This document shows positions 43,641 to 51,419 of a DNA stretch of 64,000 bases, in pieces. Source of the stretch: Verrucomicrobiaceae bacterium (GTDB lineage Bacteria; Verrucomicrobiota; Verrucomicrobiia; Verrucomicrobiales; Verrucomicrobiaceae); NCBI GenBank assembly GCA_016795365.1, contig JAEUHN010000032.1:40861-104860 (forward strand), in the 5' to 3' direction. The notes beneath the pieces were generated by a model, which did no database searches, was not told where the DNA came from, and saw only the letters and a program-made list of their open reading frames with translations. The first letter of the stretch is position 1, and each line of letters opens with the position of its first letter. The position numbers were made by a program, and so were the translations under genes.

Positions 43641-43972
43641 GTGTTGTCCTCCAAATAAATTTTCCAATAATCCTTAGCTCTTGCTATATCTCGCCGCTGC
43701 GACCCCTTATCACCTCCTGCGAGGATCAAGACCATTTTTCCGTGAAGCTCTCCAAAATATACTCGGTAGCCAGGTCCAAAGAATAGCCGCAGCTCGTAAA
43801 CTCCGCTCCCTACGGATTTGCAGTCACCAAACTGACCATTTTTCGTCCGAGCAACTCGAGCCATGATACGTTCTTGAGTCTTCCAATCGAGTGAATAGAG
43901 CCATTCAAGATAAGGGCTTTCTTCTGAGCGGCCTCGGTAAACCTGAACTTCATATTTTCCCGGTTTTAGCAT
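43637..43972 (-). CDS. HigB/RelE-fold toxin
   Basis: 111 residues from MLKPGKYEV; beta-alpha architecture with WLYSLDWKTQERIMARVARTKNGQFGDCKSVGSGVYELRLFFGPGYRVYFGELHGKMVLILAGGDKGSQRRDIARAKDYW. The ELRxxFGPGYRVYF and GGDKxxQxxDIxxA blocks identify the RelE/ParE subfamily partnered with the antidote downstream. Likely a ribosome-dependent mRNase. First gene of the pair. Confidence 0.9.
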   Translation of the reverse strand: MLKPGKYEVQVYRGRSEESPYLEWLYSLDWKTQERIMARVARTKNGQFGDCKSVGSGVYELRLFFGPGYRVYFGELHGKMVLILAGGDKGSQRRDIARAKDYWKIYLEDNT

Positions 43973-44055
43973 TGTCCTCTCCAAAAGATTTATTCTTCGT
44001 ATTGTAAACTATACTTTACGAGGTGTCAATGCTTCTGTAAGTTCTCCAATCCGTT

Positions 44056-44130
44056 CCAAGGGAAACGACTTTCCCTTCGCTTCTACTTCGTGGGGCGCTT
44101 CCCATTCTAGCGGGACGGTTCCCGCAACGC
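44056..44130. repeat. Double-hairpin interspersed repeat, copy 1
   Basis: GGGAAACGACTTTCCC is followed, after CTTCGTGGGGCGCT, by GCGGGACGGTTCCCGC and CAACGCCCTC. The same plan recurs at 44853-44935, 46911-46985 and, in part, at 42804-42842. Arms covary between copies (for example GCGGGA/TCCCGC versus ACGGGA/TCCCGT), which supports an RNA or DNA hairpin function. Confidence 0.75.
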
Positions 44131-44409
44131 CCTCTCGCCTCCTCCCACTATTCCAGCCGCCCGTGTCTGACTTGCCACGGTCTCAAGTATTCGAGTTCAC
44201 TGGTGGTCACGTTTCGCGATTCTGCACTGCTCCCGGTTTTGGTCCCACTGCGGATGTGGCTCGGGTTTGGCGGAAGCCGTCTGACCGTCAACCCCCGGCC
44301 CGCTCCATTCGCTTCGCTCCCGTGTTGGGGGCATGACCGCCAGCCTCATAGCTCCCGCCTTGGCACCGTCGCCCCGCATTGGGGTGAAACCAAAACAAGG
44401 AGCAAAACT
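44131..44409 (+). promoter_or_regulatory. Long non-coding leader before the DUF6876 gene
   Basis: About 280 nt between the double hairpin and the ATG. It contains GCGGAAGCCGTCTGACCGTC and GGGGGCATGACCGCCAGCC, and CGCCCCGCATTGGGGTG. Strings of the type CTGACCGTC also occur in the leader before ardC. A structured leader RNA is possible; no reading frame is convincing. Confidence 0.45.
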
Positions 44410-44772
44410 ATGACGCAGAAAACACTCACGAAAGCAGACCTCAGCCAGTTCACCGGCACCGAACAATGGTATCGCCACGGCATCGCACGCAACGTGCTCT
44501 ACACCGACGGCGCAAAGCACGTAGCCGAGAGCGGCGGAGCCTATTGGCTCCTCGACGAAATCGCTTTCGCTCAATCCCTCCGCCCTGTTGCAGCCGAAGC
44601 ATTCCAAGTCTGGAAGCTGAAAGTCAGCGCTGACTGCAAGGCGACGCTGGTCTGCGAAGATGGCAACGACAACGTAGTCTTCTCAAAGCGAATCTGGTTC
44701 ACCGACTTCCCACTCGACGAGATTGCCTTCTACTTCACAGACAACGTGCTGATGCTGCCCAGCGAATACTAG
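44410..44772 (+). CDS. DUF6876 family protein
   Basis: 120 residues with LTKADLSQFTGTEQWYRHGIARNVLYTDGAKHVAESGGAYWLLDEIAFAQ and CEDGNDNVVFSKRIWFTDFPLDEIAFYF, the characteristic blocks of this small family common on plasmids and mobile elements. Role unknown. A ribosome binding site (AAGGAGC) lies 5 nt upstream, fixing the start, and a terminator follows at 44784-44809. Stand-alone unit with its own long leader. Confidence 0.8.
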   Translation: MTQKTLTKADLSQFTGTEQWYRHGIARNVLYTDGAKHVAESGGAYWLLDEIAFAQSLRPVAAEAFQVWKLKVSADCKATLVCEDGNDNVVFSKRIWFTDFPLDEIAFYFTDNVLMLPSEY

Positions 44773-44783
44773 CTTGGCAGCTT

Positions 44784-44813
44784 GCCCGCCCAGGGCAACT
44801 TGGGCGGGCTTTC
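44784..44813 (+). terminator. Rho-independent terminator
   Basis: GCCCGCCCA (44784-44792) pairs with TGGGCGGGC (44801-44809), followed by TTTCTCT. It ends the DUF6876 transcript. Confidence 0.75.
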
Positions 44814-44852
44814 TCTGCTAATTCCTGATTCAATGAGTTTAGATTCATCCGT

Positions 44853-44935
44853 GGGGAAAAGACTTTCCCCCGCGCCTACGTCGTGGGGCGCTACCCTTTC
44901 TAACGGGATGTGTCCCGTAACGCCCTCGCGAATCT
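44853..44935. repeat. Double-hairpin interspersed repeat, copy 2
   Basis: GGGGAAAAGACTTTCCCC, then CGTCGTGGGGCGCTACC, then ACGGGATGTGTCCCGT and AACGCCCTCGCG. It runs into the 44891-45055 duplication. Confidence 0.75.
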
Positions 44936-45055
44936 GCTCCGCACTGCCACCACAAGCAATCCCGCCATTCGTCGGCTCGGTCGGGACAAGCCCTCCACTC
45001 ACCGCCAAACGGCCAGCTTGCTTCCCTCCTTCCTCTTGGACCAAACCTCCGCCAT
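44891..45055. repeat. Interspersed duplication copy B
   Basis: Second copy of 42804-42968. The remaining 220 nt to the next gene contain a CCCGCC/GGCGGG hairpin near 45149-45165 and no supported gene. Confidence 0.65.
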
Positions 45056-45275
45056 GCAGGACGGCGACCACTTTGCCCCTTCTCCCACCTATCTTGTCGC
45101 CCGTCCTTTGCATTGGCTGCGGTTCCGTCCGCTTTGAACTATGCCCGCCTCTACCAGGCGGGGAAGCGCGGTTCTGCGCGAAACTTGAACCCTTAAAACA
45201 TCCGCAGGCGAACTCTGGCCTGAGCCGCATCGGACCCAGAACTCGACTGGCGCCAAAGCGGAATACTAGAGCATT

Positions 45276-46175
45276 TCACGCCTTGGTGAATGCGTCGTAT
45301 CCGCCTGGATACTTGTTCTGATACGCTGGGCATTGTGCCGCAAGAGGGCACAAAAAGCCCTCCTCTTTTTCAAACCAGTCATGTGATAGACACTGGCCGT
45401 CAGCCCAGCTTGCTCCTGCGCTAGCCAAAACGGTTCGGGCATACATCCGCGCTCGATACATCCCGCATATTTGGAACGTCGGATGAGGTTCGATCACTGC
45501 CAAATGGTAGTGAGCAATGCTCTCTACCAACTCCAGAATTCGTTGATGATAGCCTCGCAGCTTGCCCTCAATATCTTCTACCACATACGAACTGTCCCGA
45601 GTTCCTAGCCCGTTGTTGAAATACAGAATCTGGCCCGTCTGAGCATCAAGATGACAACTGCCTGTCGTTCCGTGTGTCAGTTCGGTTCGAAACTTACGCA
45701 AGTCAGTGAACCAAGCATCCCTCGCTTCCGCCAGTAACAGCCGGAGGTCTTCGGGAAATCCCGCGCCGTATTTGCCCTCAACAGCCTTGTCAAACAGCTT
45801 GCCGTTCGAGCTATCCTGAATGCCCTGAACATGCTTATGGGCACCAAAGAAGAACGTGCGCAGACCATCAATCGCTGAATACAAAGAGCACACAATGCCT
45901 TCGCACATGGCAGCGAACTCTTCCGAGTGCTGATTGCTTGTGCCGCCAATCCGCTCCAGTTCCTCACGATCCAAAACCAGATTCGGGCGCAGTCGCTCGG
46001 CAATTCGCCAGAGCACGTCAACTTTCTGAAGGTGCGCTTCGCAGTCTTGCAGACCGATCCTCACATTACCGTTATGGGCCAATGGAGGCCCAAGGAAGTG
46101 AAGCAATCGTTCAAGTTGCGACCATTTTTCGGGTGCATAGTTGATCAAGAACACATCTTCAGAAGGAAGATTCAT
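45276..46175 (-). CDS. HEPN-like protein, 299 aa
   Basis: Mostly helical. The central block CEGIVCSLYSAIDGLRTFFFGAHKHVQG, followed by ARDAWFTDLRKFRTELTHG, has the two-helix layout of HEPN domains with RTELTH fitting the Rx4-6H RNase motif. The C-terminal 60 residues carry spaced Cys (CLSHDWFEKEEGFLCPLAAQC) that might bind metal. Start overlaps the stop of the upstream gene by 4 nt, so the two are coupled. HEPN proteins are often RNases in toxin or defence systems; that role here is inferred from one motif. Confidence 0.55.
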   Translation of the reverse strand: MNLPSEDVFLINYAPEKWSQLERLLHFLGPPLAHNGNVRIGLQDCEAHLQKVDVLWRIAERLRPNLVLDREELERIGGTSNQHSEEFAAMCEGIVCSLYSAIDGLRTFFFGAHKHVQGIQDSSNGKLFDKAVEGKYGAGFPEDLRLLLAEARDAWFTDLRKFRTELTHGTTGSCHLDAQTGQILYFNNGLGTRDSSYVVEDIEGKLRGYHQRILELVESIAHYHLAVIEPHPTFQICGMYRARMYARTVLASAGASWADGQCLSHDWFEKEEGFLCPLAAQCPAYQNKYPGGYDAFTKA

Positions 46176-46855
46176 TTGTAGATGGGACCAAAAAGACCTC
46201 CATTGATCAAAGACATGTAAGCCACTTTCATGGCGTTGCCCGTCTCTTGGCTGACAAAGAGCGATGATTTACTCCCTCGTGGGGAGCCCAAAATATAGTG
46301 TCGCATGTTCTCCCATGTCTCGGCGACTTGCGCCCATCGCCAGCAAGGGACTTCTTGTTCCAGCAGCAGTCCGACAGCGGCTCGCTTTGGCACTGTTCCG
46401 TCGATTTCCTGCTCGGCGTGCCAATCGCACTTCACCACCACTGGTGTGGTGCCTTCGTAGTAAAGAGGGATGTCCAGCTCTTCTGCGCTGATTGTAGCAT
46501 CTTGGTGACCCTTTAGCTTCTTGACGGAGTTGATGATCGTCTTCGCTCCACCGTAAGGACATGAGATGAACGCGTTGCGAAAATAAATTGTGTGATCCAA
46601 TCCTTTGTAGCCTGCTCCTTCGTCGGGCCGTGTTTTGGGGTATCTGCCGAGCTCTCTCTTATCACCGTTTGCTGTCATCAACGGGTGCCATGAGGGGTAA
46701 TACTGCACGACAGGTCCATACTCCTCAATGAGTTCATCAATTACAGCCTGCCCTTGCTCTCGCTTTGAGACTGGAAGGTTACTCAACAGATAGTCTATCG
46801 CGTGTTCACGCCCAATTCTCGCTTGTTCGTCTGCTCTAAATGCCATACTGTGCAT
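46172..46855 (-). CDS. Hypothetical protein coupled to the HEPN-like gene
   Basis: 227 residues, no signal peptide. Contains an N-terminal helical segment (IDYLLSNLPVSKREQGQAVIDELIEEYGPVV), then beta-rich sequence with HTIYFRNAFISCPYGGAKTIINSVKKL and KCDWHAEQEIDGTVPKRAAVGLLLEQEVPCWRWAQVAETWENMRHYILG. Family unrecognised. Its stop overlaps the next start (ATGA). A second ATG three codons in (46846) is an alternative start; neither has a clear ribosome binding site. Confidence 0.6.
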   Translation of the reverse strand: MHSMAFRADEQARIGREHAIDYLLSNLPVSKREQGQAVIDELIEEYGPVVQYYPSWHPLMTANGDKRELGRYPKTRPDEGAGYKGLDHTIYFRNAFISCPYGGAKTIINSVKKLKGHQDATISAEELDIPLYYEGTTPVVVKCDWHAEQEIDGTVPKRAAVGLLLEQEVPCWRWAQVAETWENMRHYILGSPRGSKSSLFVSQETGNAMKVAYMSLINGGLFGPIYK

Positions 46856-46910
46856 TAAACTATCTTTTGTGCGCGAGTCAAGTTTTTATGATTTTCGTTT
46901 TTCTCTCCGG

Positions 46911-46985
46911 TGGGAAAAGTCTTTCCCTCGCGCCGACTTCGTGAGGCGCTACCCATTCTAACGGGACGCCTCCCGTAACGCCCTC
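46911..46985. repeat. Double-hairpin interspersed repeat, copy 3
   Basis: GGGAAAAGTCTTTCCC, then GACTTCGTGAGGCGCTACC, then ACGGGACGCCTCCCGT and AACGCCCTCAT. Located at the start of the long leader of ardC. Confidence 0.75.
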
Positions 46986-47419
46986 ATCTACCACATGGCG
47001 CAGTCAGGTTTCTTTCCATTCACCTGCGGTCGCGGCTAGCAAGCTCCGCGTGGAATAAGCCTGACACCGCCATGACCACCGCTCCTGAACACCAAAAGCA
47101 GATGACCCGCTGCGCTACCGCCTGACCGTCCGCTTCGCGGTCATCTCCTTCCGTGTGACTCTTGCTGCCTCAAAGGCAGCGTTGAGCGCCGCCCACTTGT
47201 TTCTCGCTTGGCGGCTCTGATGCCTCACGGACGTTCGTGCCGTCAAGGGCATCCACCCGTTTCCCCAAATTGTCCTCTCTCGTGCCTCGCTGCGGGACTT
47301 TGGGGATGCCCCTCTGGCGGAGCCTCCCTGTGACTGCCCGCCCGATCCTCCGGCTTTTGGCACCCATGTTTTGCGCGCGCCCGAGTGCTGTTCGCAAAAC
47401 GCTAACCAGAGGAATCAAT
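46986..47419 (+). promoter_or_regulatory. Long non-coding leader of the ardC operon
   Basis: About 430 nt, no supported gene. Several stems are visible: GACCGTCCGCTTCGCGGTC near 47125-47143, TGCCTCAAAGGCA near 47164-47176, and GTTTTGCG...CGCAAAAC (about 47369-47400) just before the ribosome binding site. The motif CTGACCGTC is shared with the leader at 44131-44409. It may be a structured regulatory RNA controlling antirestriction. Confidence 0.5.
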
Positions 47420-48319
47420 ATGAAACCAGACATCTATGAGCAGGTCACAGACCGCATTATCACCCAGCTTGAACAAGGGGTTGTCCCTTGGAAATCACCA
47501 TACTTTTCAAAGGTGGGGTTTCCCCGCAACTTCTCCACCGGCAAAGCATATCAGGGAATCAATGTTTTCCTGCTTGGAAGCCTTCGCTTCACTTCGCCTT
47601 ATTTCCTGACCTTCATTCAGGCCAAGGAGCTTGGCGGCAATGTCCGCAAAGGCGAACACGGTTCCCTTGTCGTCAAATACGGCACCTACACCAAAGACGA
47701 CGAACAGACAGTAACCGCAGGCGAGGACGCCGAGACGCGCCGCTACTTAAAGGCATACACCGTGTTTCATGCGTCGCAGATCGAAGGAATCGAGTTCCCG
47801 CAACCCGAGAATCTGCCAGAGCTTTCCATCACCGAGAAGACAGCACGCGCCCGCGAGATCATCGCCGCGATGCCGAATGCGCCCGCCATTCACGAAGGGA
47901 GCGCCGTTCCTTGCTATCGCCCAGCAACCGACACCATCCACATGCCGGAGCGTTGTTATTTTAGCAGCGAAGAAAATTACTATTCCGTCCTCCATCATGA
48001 GGCCGTTCACAGCACCGGTCACAGTTCCCGTCTTGCCCGCAAGTCACTGCTTGAGAACAAGGGCATTGATTCCGCAGGCGACACCGCACGCAAGATCTAC
48101 GCAGAGGAAGAGCTTGTTGCCGAAATGGGTGCTTCGTTCCTGAACGCTCACGCTGGCATCATCGAAGACGAATTCAGTAACTCCGTCGCCTACCTGCAAA
48201 GCTGGATTGATGCCCTCAAATCCAAGGACGCCAAAGGCTGGATTGTCCGCGCTGCATCACAGGCGCAAAAGGCCGCCAACTACATTCTGAATATTCAGCC
48301 CGAGGAGGTGAAGCCATGA
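47420..48319 (+). CDS. ardC: ArdC-like antirestriction protein
   Basis: 299 residues. Residues 1-120 are the ssDNA-binding ArdC N-terminal domain (DIYEQVTDRIITQLEQGVVPWKSP, YQGINVFLLG, VRKGEHGSLVVKYG). Residues 180-290 are a zincin-type metallopeptidase with HEAVH at 193-197 and GH four residues on, and EEELVAEMGASFL supplying the further ligand. ArdC proteins protect incoming plasmid DNA from host restriction during conjugation. The ATG at 47420 gives the conserved N-terminus. First gene of a short operon, with a 4-nt overlap to the next. Confidence 0.92.
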   Translation: MKPDIYEQVTDRIITQLEQGVVPWKSPYFSKVGFPRNFSTGKAYQGINVFLLGSLRFTSPYFLTFIQAKELGGNVRKGEHGSLVVKYGTYTKDDEQTVTAGEDAETRRYLKAYTVFHASQIEGIEFPQPENLPELSITEKTARAREIIAAMPNAPAIHEGSAVPCYRPATDTIHMPERCYFSSEENYYSVLHHEAVHSTGHSSRLARKSLLENKGIDSAGDTARKIYAEEELVAEMGASFLNAHAGIIEDEFSNSVAYLQSWIDALKSKDAKGWIVRAASQAQKAANYILNIQPEEVKP

Positions 48320-48522
48320 GTGCCCACGACAAGGCATTGCTTGCCCTTTCTGATGCCGAAATAATCGAATCGGCAGACCTTACCGATGCGGAGTTTGACG
48401 AGCTGGAGAACCAGCTCGCACTCCGCGCCGCGTGCCTTGGCTGGACTGGCGACCCCATGCGCCAGCCGATCGAAACAGTCGCGGCCACCGTGCGCGGCAT
48501 CATATCCAAACGCCCGAACTAG
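48316..48522 (+). CDS. Small hypothetical protein of the ardC operon
   Basis: 68 residues, acidic and helical (LSDAEIIESADLTDAEFDELENQLALRAACLGW). Start overlaps the ardC stop by 4 nt (ATGA). Its coding region looks conserved in composition with ardC. Possibly an ArdC accessory; function unknown. Confidence 0.65.
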   Translation: MSAHDKALLALSDAEIIESADLTDAEFDELENQLALRAACLGWTGDPMRQPIETVAATVRGIISKRPN

Positions 48523-48530
48523 AACCAACA

Positions 48531-48749
48531 ATGAACGCCCTTGTCAAAGTGACCGGCCCACACGCCGGAGCCGTTAAAATCGAAGGCAGACCACGCGCCG
48601 CTTGGCGCGTGGCAGTGATCGAAGATCAGAGCCGCAAACCCCAAGGCAAAATTTATCACTGCCTCAGCTATCGCCGTGCTGTCTCGCTATCCTGCGATAT
48701 GGCGCATGACCGGAAATTACATCTCCATCTTGAAGCGCTGCCCCGATAA
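48531..48749 (+). CDS. Small hypothetical protein of the ardC operon
   Basis: 72 residues, basic, beginning MNALVKVTGPHAGAVKIEGRPRAAWRVAV. It lies 8 nt after the previous gene in the same direction. Unrecognised. No terminator is evident in the 265-nt gap that follows, which holds no other gene. Confidence 0.55.
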   Translation: MNALVKVTGPHAGAVKIEGRPRAAWRVAVIEDQSRKPQGKIYHCLSYRRAVSLSCDMAHDRKLHLHLEALPR

Positions 48750-49014
48750 GGGCCTCATAAAAAGAGCTGCGGGCGCACCGCTCGCCAGCTCGCTCAAGCG
48801 GGTGGACTTCTCAATAGTCCCCGCCCACCCATCCCAATAGTTGCCGCGTTTCGGCGGCAGATGAGACCGATTCAGTGCGCTACTGCGCACTTTCCCGCAA
48901 GCAAAATGAAAGTCTTGCTATCAAGTTGGATTTTCGTAGAATAGTGGTCGGATTCGACAATCACTTTCAAACAAATTGATTTAAACAAACCTGCATGCCA
49001 AAAGGAGGCTGTTT

Positions 49015-49512
49015 ATGGTAACTAAACCACTTTCGGAACGCTTCGATGAGGTATTCCCAAGCTCTAGGAGCTTGCCTGTCTTGTTCTCACTTCCGACAAT
49101 GCACACGTTGCCAACTGGCGAAGTGTATTCACATATTTGCATGACTTCGTATTCCAAAGCTTCCGGCTCGGCCGTTGAGCGAGGTGTGAGCATCCTGTTT
49201 TCTAATGGTGCTGAACCTGCGGGTCTCTGTAAATTTGACATTACGATACTATTCGGGTCGGATCAATGCGTGAAGCTGATCTCAGAAAGCGTTAGGCGGC
49301 AACTCCCAGACGGAGGCTGGAGAATGAAATATACTAATTTTTACGCGGACCCCGCTCGAACAGAGGCCTGGAAGTTTGAGTCCGCAGAGCAGCGTGTTCA
49401 CGACATCCTCAGCCGAACCAATGGCTTGCAGGTCACTCAGCTTCCACGGAGCCATCCGCTCCTGAATTCCCTCGGAATCAGAAAGGCATTTCTCCAGCGT
49501 GGGAGCGATTAA
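49015..49512 (+). CDS. Hypothetical protein, 165 aa
   Basis: Starts MVTKPLSERFDEVF with a strong ribosome binding site (AAAGGAGG) 7 nt upstream. Alpha/beta, no signal peptide (VEVYSHICMTSYSK-like and VKLISESVRRQLPDGGWRMKYTNFY segments). Family unknown. Its stop overlaps the convergent small gene by 4 nt. Confidence 0.6.
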   Translation: MVTKPLSERFDEVFPSSRSLPVLFSLPTMHTLPTGEVYSHICMTSYSKASGSAVERGVSILFSNGAEPAGLCKFDITILFGSDQCVKLISESVRRQLPDGGWRMKYTNFYADPARTEAWKFESAEQRVHDILSRTNGLQVTQLPRSHPLLNSLGIRKAFLQRGSD

Positions 49513-49733
49513 CTGCATTCTCCGTCCGGCAGGTAATCCACGATGATGATCACCTCACCCTCGTTCTTGCCCTCGCACACGCACTGGCACTCAACTCCCT
49601 GCTTCCAGAGCTTGAAGGCAAGCTCGGCGAGGAAGTCTGCGTCGTTACCACCAGGGGGCGGTGTAAAGACAAGAGAGAGGTCTGCGGGAAGAGCGGACGA
49701 GACGGCTTCAAGTGTAACGTTTTTGATGCTCAT
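49509..49733 (-). CDS. Small hypothetical protein, 74 aa
   Basis: Begins MSIKNVTLEAVSSALPADLSLVF and ends with DYLPDGECS. Cys-containing GVECQCVCEGKNEGEVIIIVDY. It is probably in one transcript with the small gene upstream (49772-50020), 38 nt apart. Unrecognised. Confidence 0.55.
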   Translation of the reverse strand: MSIKNVTLEAVSSALPADLSLVFTPPPGGNDADFLAELAFKLWKQGVECQCVCEGKNEGEVIIIVDYLPDGECS

Positions 49734-49771
49734 AGACGTGGTATTTTGAGGTTTGAGAAAATCGACAGGAA

Positions 49772-50020
49772 CTAAAATGTCAGCCGTGTGATGACTTCCG
49801 GCTTATGCACGACGAAAACATGCAGGACACCGTTGGCATGAGCATTCATTTCCTTGACTTCGTGATACGCCTCCAGGCGCAGACGCACTGCAATCACGAA
49901 CTCATGGTCGTTATCGACCTTGAAGCCTTGCTCAAGCAACTCAGAGCGGGTGATGAATTGAGGCGCAGCATGACGAAGATAGACAACCGCGCGGTGGAGG
50001 GGGACTGTCACGTTGTTCAT
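49772..50020 (-). CDS. Small hypothetical protein, 82 aa
   Basis: From MNNVTVPLHRAVVYLRHAAPQF to PEVITRLTF; a plausible compact alpha/beta fold. The start at 50020 was preferred over an upstream ATG at 50092 whose extension is low complexity. Divergent from the LysR-type regulator. Confidence 0.55.
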   Translation of the reverse strand: MNNVTVPLHRAVVYLRHAAPQFITRSELLEQGFKVDNDHEFVIAVRLRLEAYHEVKEMNAHANGVLHVFVVHKPEVITRLTF

Positions 50021-50123
50021 AGGATTGGTATGCGTTTGAATGGTCGGGAGGATTTTTGGATTTTTCGAGAGGTTAGCGCAAAACGGCGTCAAATGTCAAT
50101 TCTGGTTGCACTGATTTCCAAAA

Positions 50124-50133
50124 GTGAATTCAC
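50124..50133. promoter_or_regulatory. Palindrome GTGAATTCAC between divergent genes
   Basis: A 10-bp perfect palindrome in the 168-nt gap between the small gene and the LysR-type gene, close to a TTGACA string at 50152-50157. Possible regulator site. Confidence 0.35.
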
Positions 50134-50188
50134 CTGAATGTGATTTACAGGTTGACAAATCTGATGTTGCAGCCTTGCGTTCAACTGT

Positions 50189-51178
50189 ATGGCAGACAAC
50201 GATTGGAATCAAATTCGTCTCGGACAACTGGCGAGGCTGGTGCAACTAGCCGAATATGGGCAGGCTAGTCCTGGAGTTGACGAGGTGAACCCAGCAACTT
50301 ATTCCCGCGACATAGACACTGTTGAGAAGGCACTTGGGGTGGGAATGCTTACTGACCGATCAAATCGTGAACGAACATTGACTGCGAAGGGAAAAATTCT
50401 GGTCGAGTTGGTTGAACCATTTCTGCGCATGTTTGAGCGGGTAGTGAATCATGAAGTATTGGGACCTAACCCTTCAGATCGACGTTTTAGAATCGGGGCA
50501 GGTGGCAGCCTTGTCTCCTGGCTGATTGGCTCCCGGCTGGAGCAAATCAAGCAAGCACTTACAGAGGTGGATACGTCATCGTTGAAGCGTGAAGCCCCCA
50601 TGGTTGTCGCCGATGTCCTGCGAAATCGAGAAATTGCTCTTCGTATCGCGTCCGGTGCTCTCGATTGTGGGCTGATTCGGAAAAGTGCAAGCACGGATGC
50701 CCGCCTTTTCCTCAAGTCGAAAGATTTGGGAACAGTAAAATACTTCCTCTACATTCCCACTGTTTGGTATTCGTCATCAATGTGGTCTTCCGTCGAATCA
50801 GACTCGCGACTGTCTGAGCAACTTGAAGATGAAGTCCTTCGCAGCAGGCCTATTGCAACTGTTGGCCCCGAAGGTGAGTTTAGGCTAGCGCTGAATGGAG
50901 CGTTGTCCGACAAAAGAATAGTTCCAAACATCGAGTTTCAATATCGCGCGTTTCCAATGGTTTTGCCTCATATGCATCTCCAGAGCCACGCGACAATAAT
51001 GCCTGATATGGAAGCCTTGGGCGGTGAAGATGCCTCAAAGCTCGGATACACGAAGCGGCCCCTTCGGTTGATGGAGAACACTTACAAGCGCGACATCGTC
51101 CTTGCTTACCGTGAGGATCACCTGGCTCGCCACAGTTGGATCAAAATCGAACTGCTCGCAGAATGCCTTAGGTTCTAG
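50189..51178 (+). CDS. LysR-like transcriptional regulator
   Basis: 329 residues. The first 70 residues fit a LysR-type winged HTH (LGQLARLVQLAEYGQASPG..., YSRDIDTVEKALGVGMLTDRSNRERTLTAKGKILVEL). The C-terminal part has LysR effector-domain features (FRIGAGGSLVSWLIG, IALRIASGALDCGLIRKSASTD). The HTH is atypical at the recognition helix, so confidence is moderate. Divergent from the two small genes, which it may control. Confidence 0.68.
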   Translation: MADNDWNQIRLGQLARLVQLAEYGQASPGVDEVNPATYSRDIDTVEKALGVGMLTDRSNRERTLTAKGKILVELVEPFLRMFERVVNHEVLGPNPSDRRFRIGAGGSLVSWLIGSRLEQIKQALTEVDTSSLKREAPMVVADVLRNREIALRIASGALDCGLIRKSASTDARLFLKSKDLGTVKYFLYIPTVWYSSSMWSSVESDSRLSEQLEDEVLRSRPIATVGPEGEFRLALNGALSDKRIVPNIEFQYRAFPMVLPHMHLQSHATIMPDMEALGGEDASKLGYTKRPLRLMENTYKRDIVLAYREDHLARHSWIKIELLAECLRF

Positions 51179-51419
51179 GTCCTCAATTTGCTTGTCGCCA
51201 CAAAGATCAGAGCCTCTACCCGATCATCGCGTCCTGAAACCAAGGTCGTATTTGACTCATTTGCCCTCACCTTGAACAGGCCTCCCAGGTGCCGAAAATT
51301 GCGACGCCTGCGTCTTTGAACTATCGCTGGTGATAAACGCACAAGTCTTAATTTTGCACTCAACCCTAACTCTCTTGCCAAAAGCAGCAGGCAGCCCTTG
51401 AGTTGCCGTCATGGGGCAC

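Noticed and set aside
44203..44409. N-terminal extension of the DUF6876 protein
   Set aside because: The frame is open, but the family start and ribosome binding site both point to the ATG at 44410.
47115..47433. Short minus-strand frames in the ardC leader
   Set aside because: Arg/Gly/Ser-rich shadows over predicted hairpins; no start signals.
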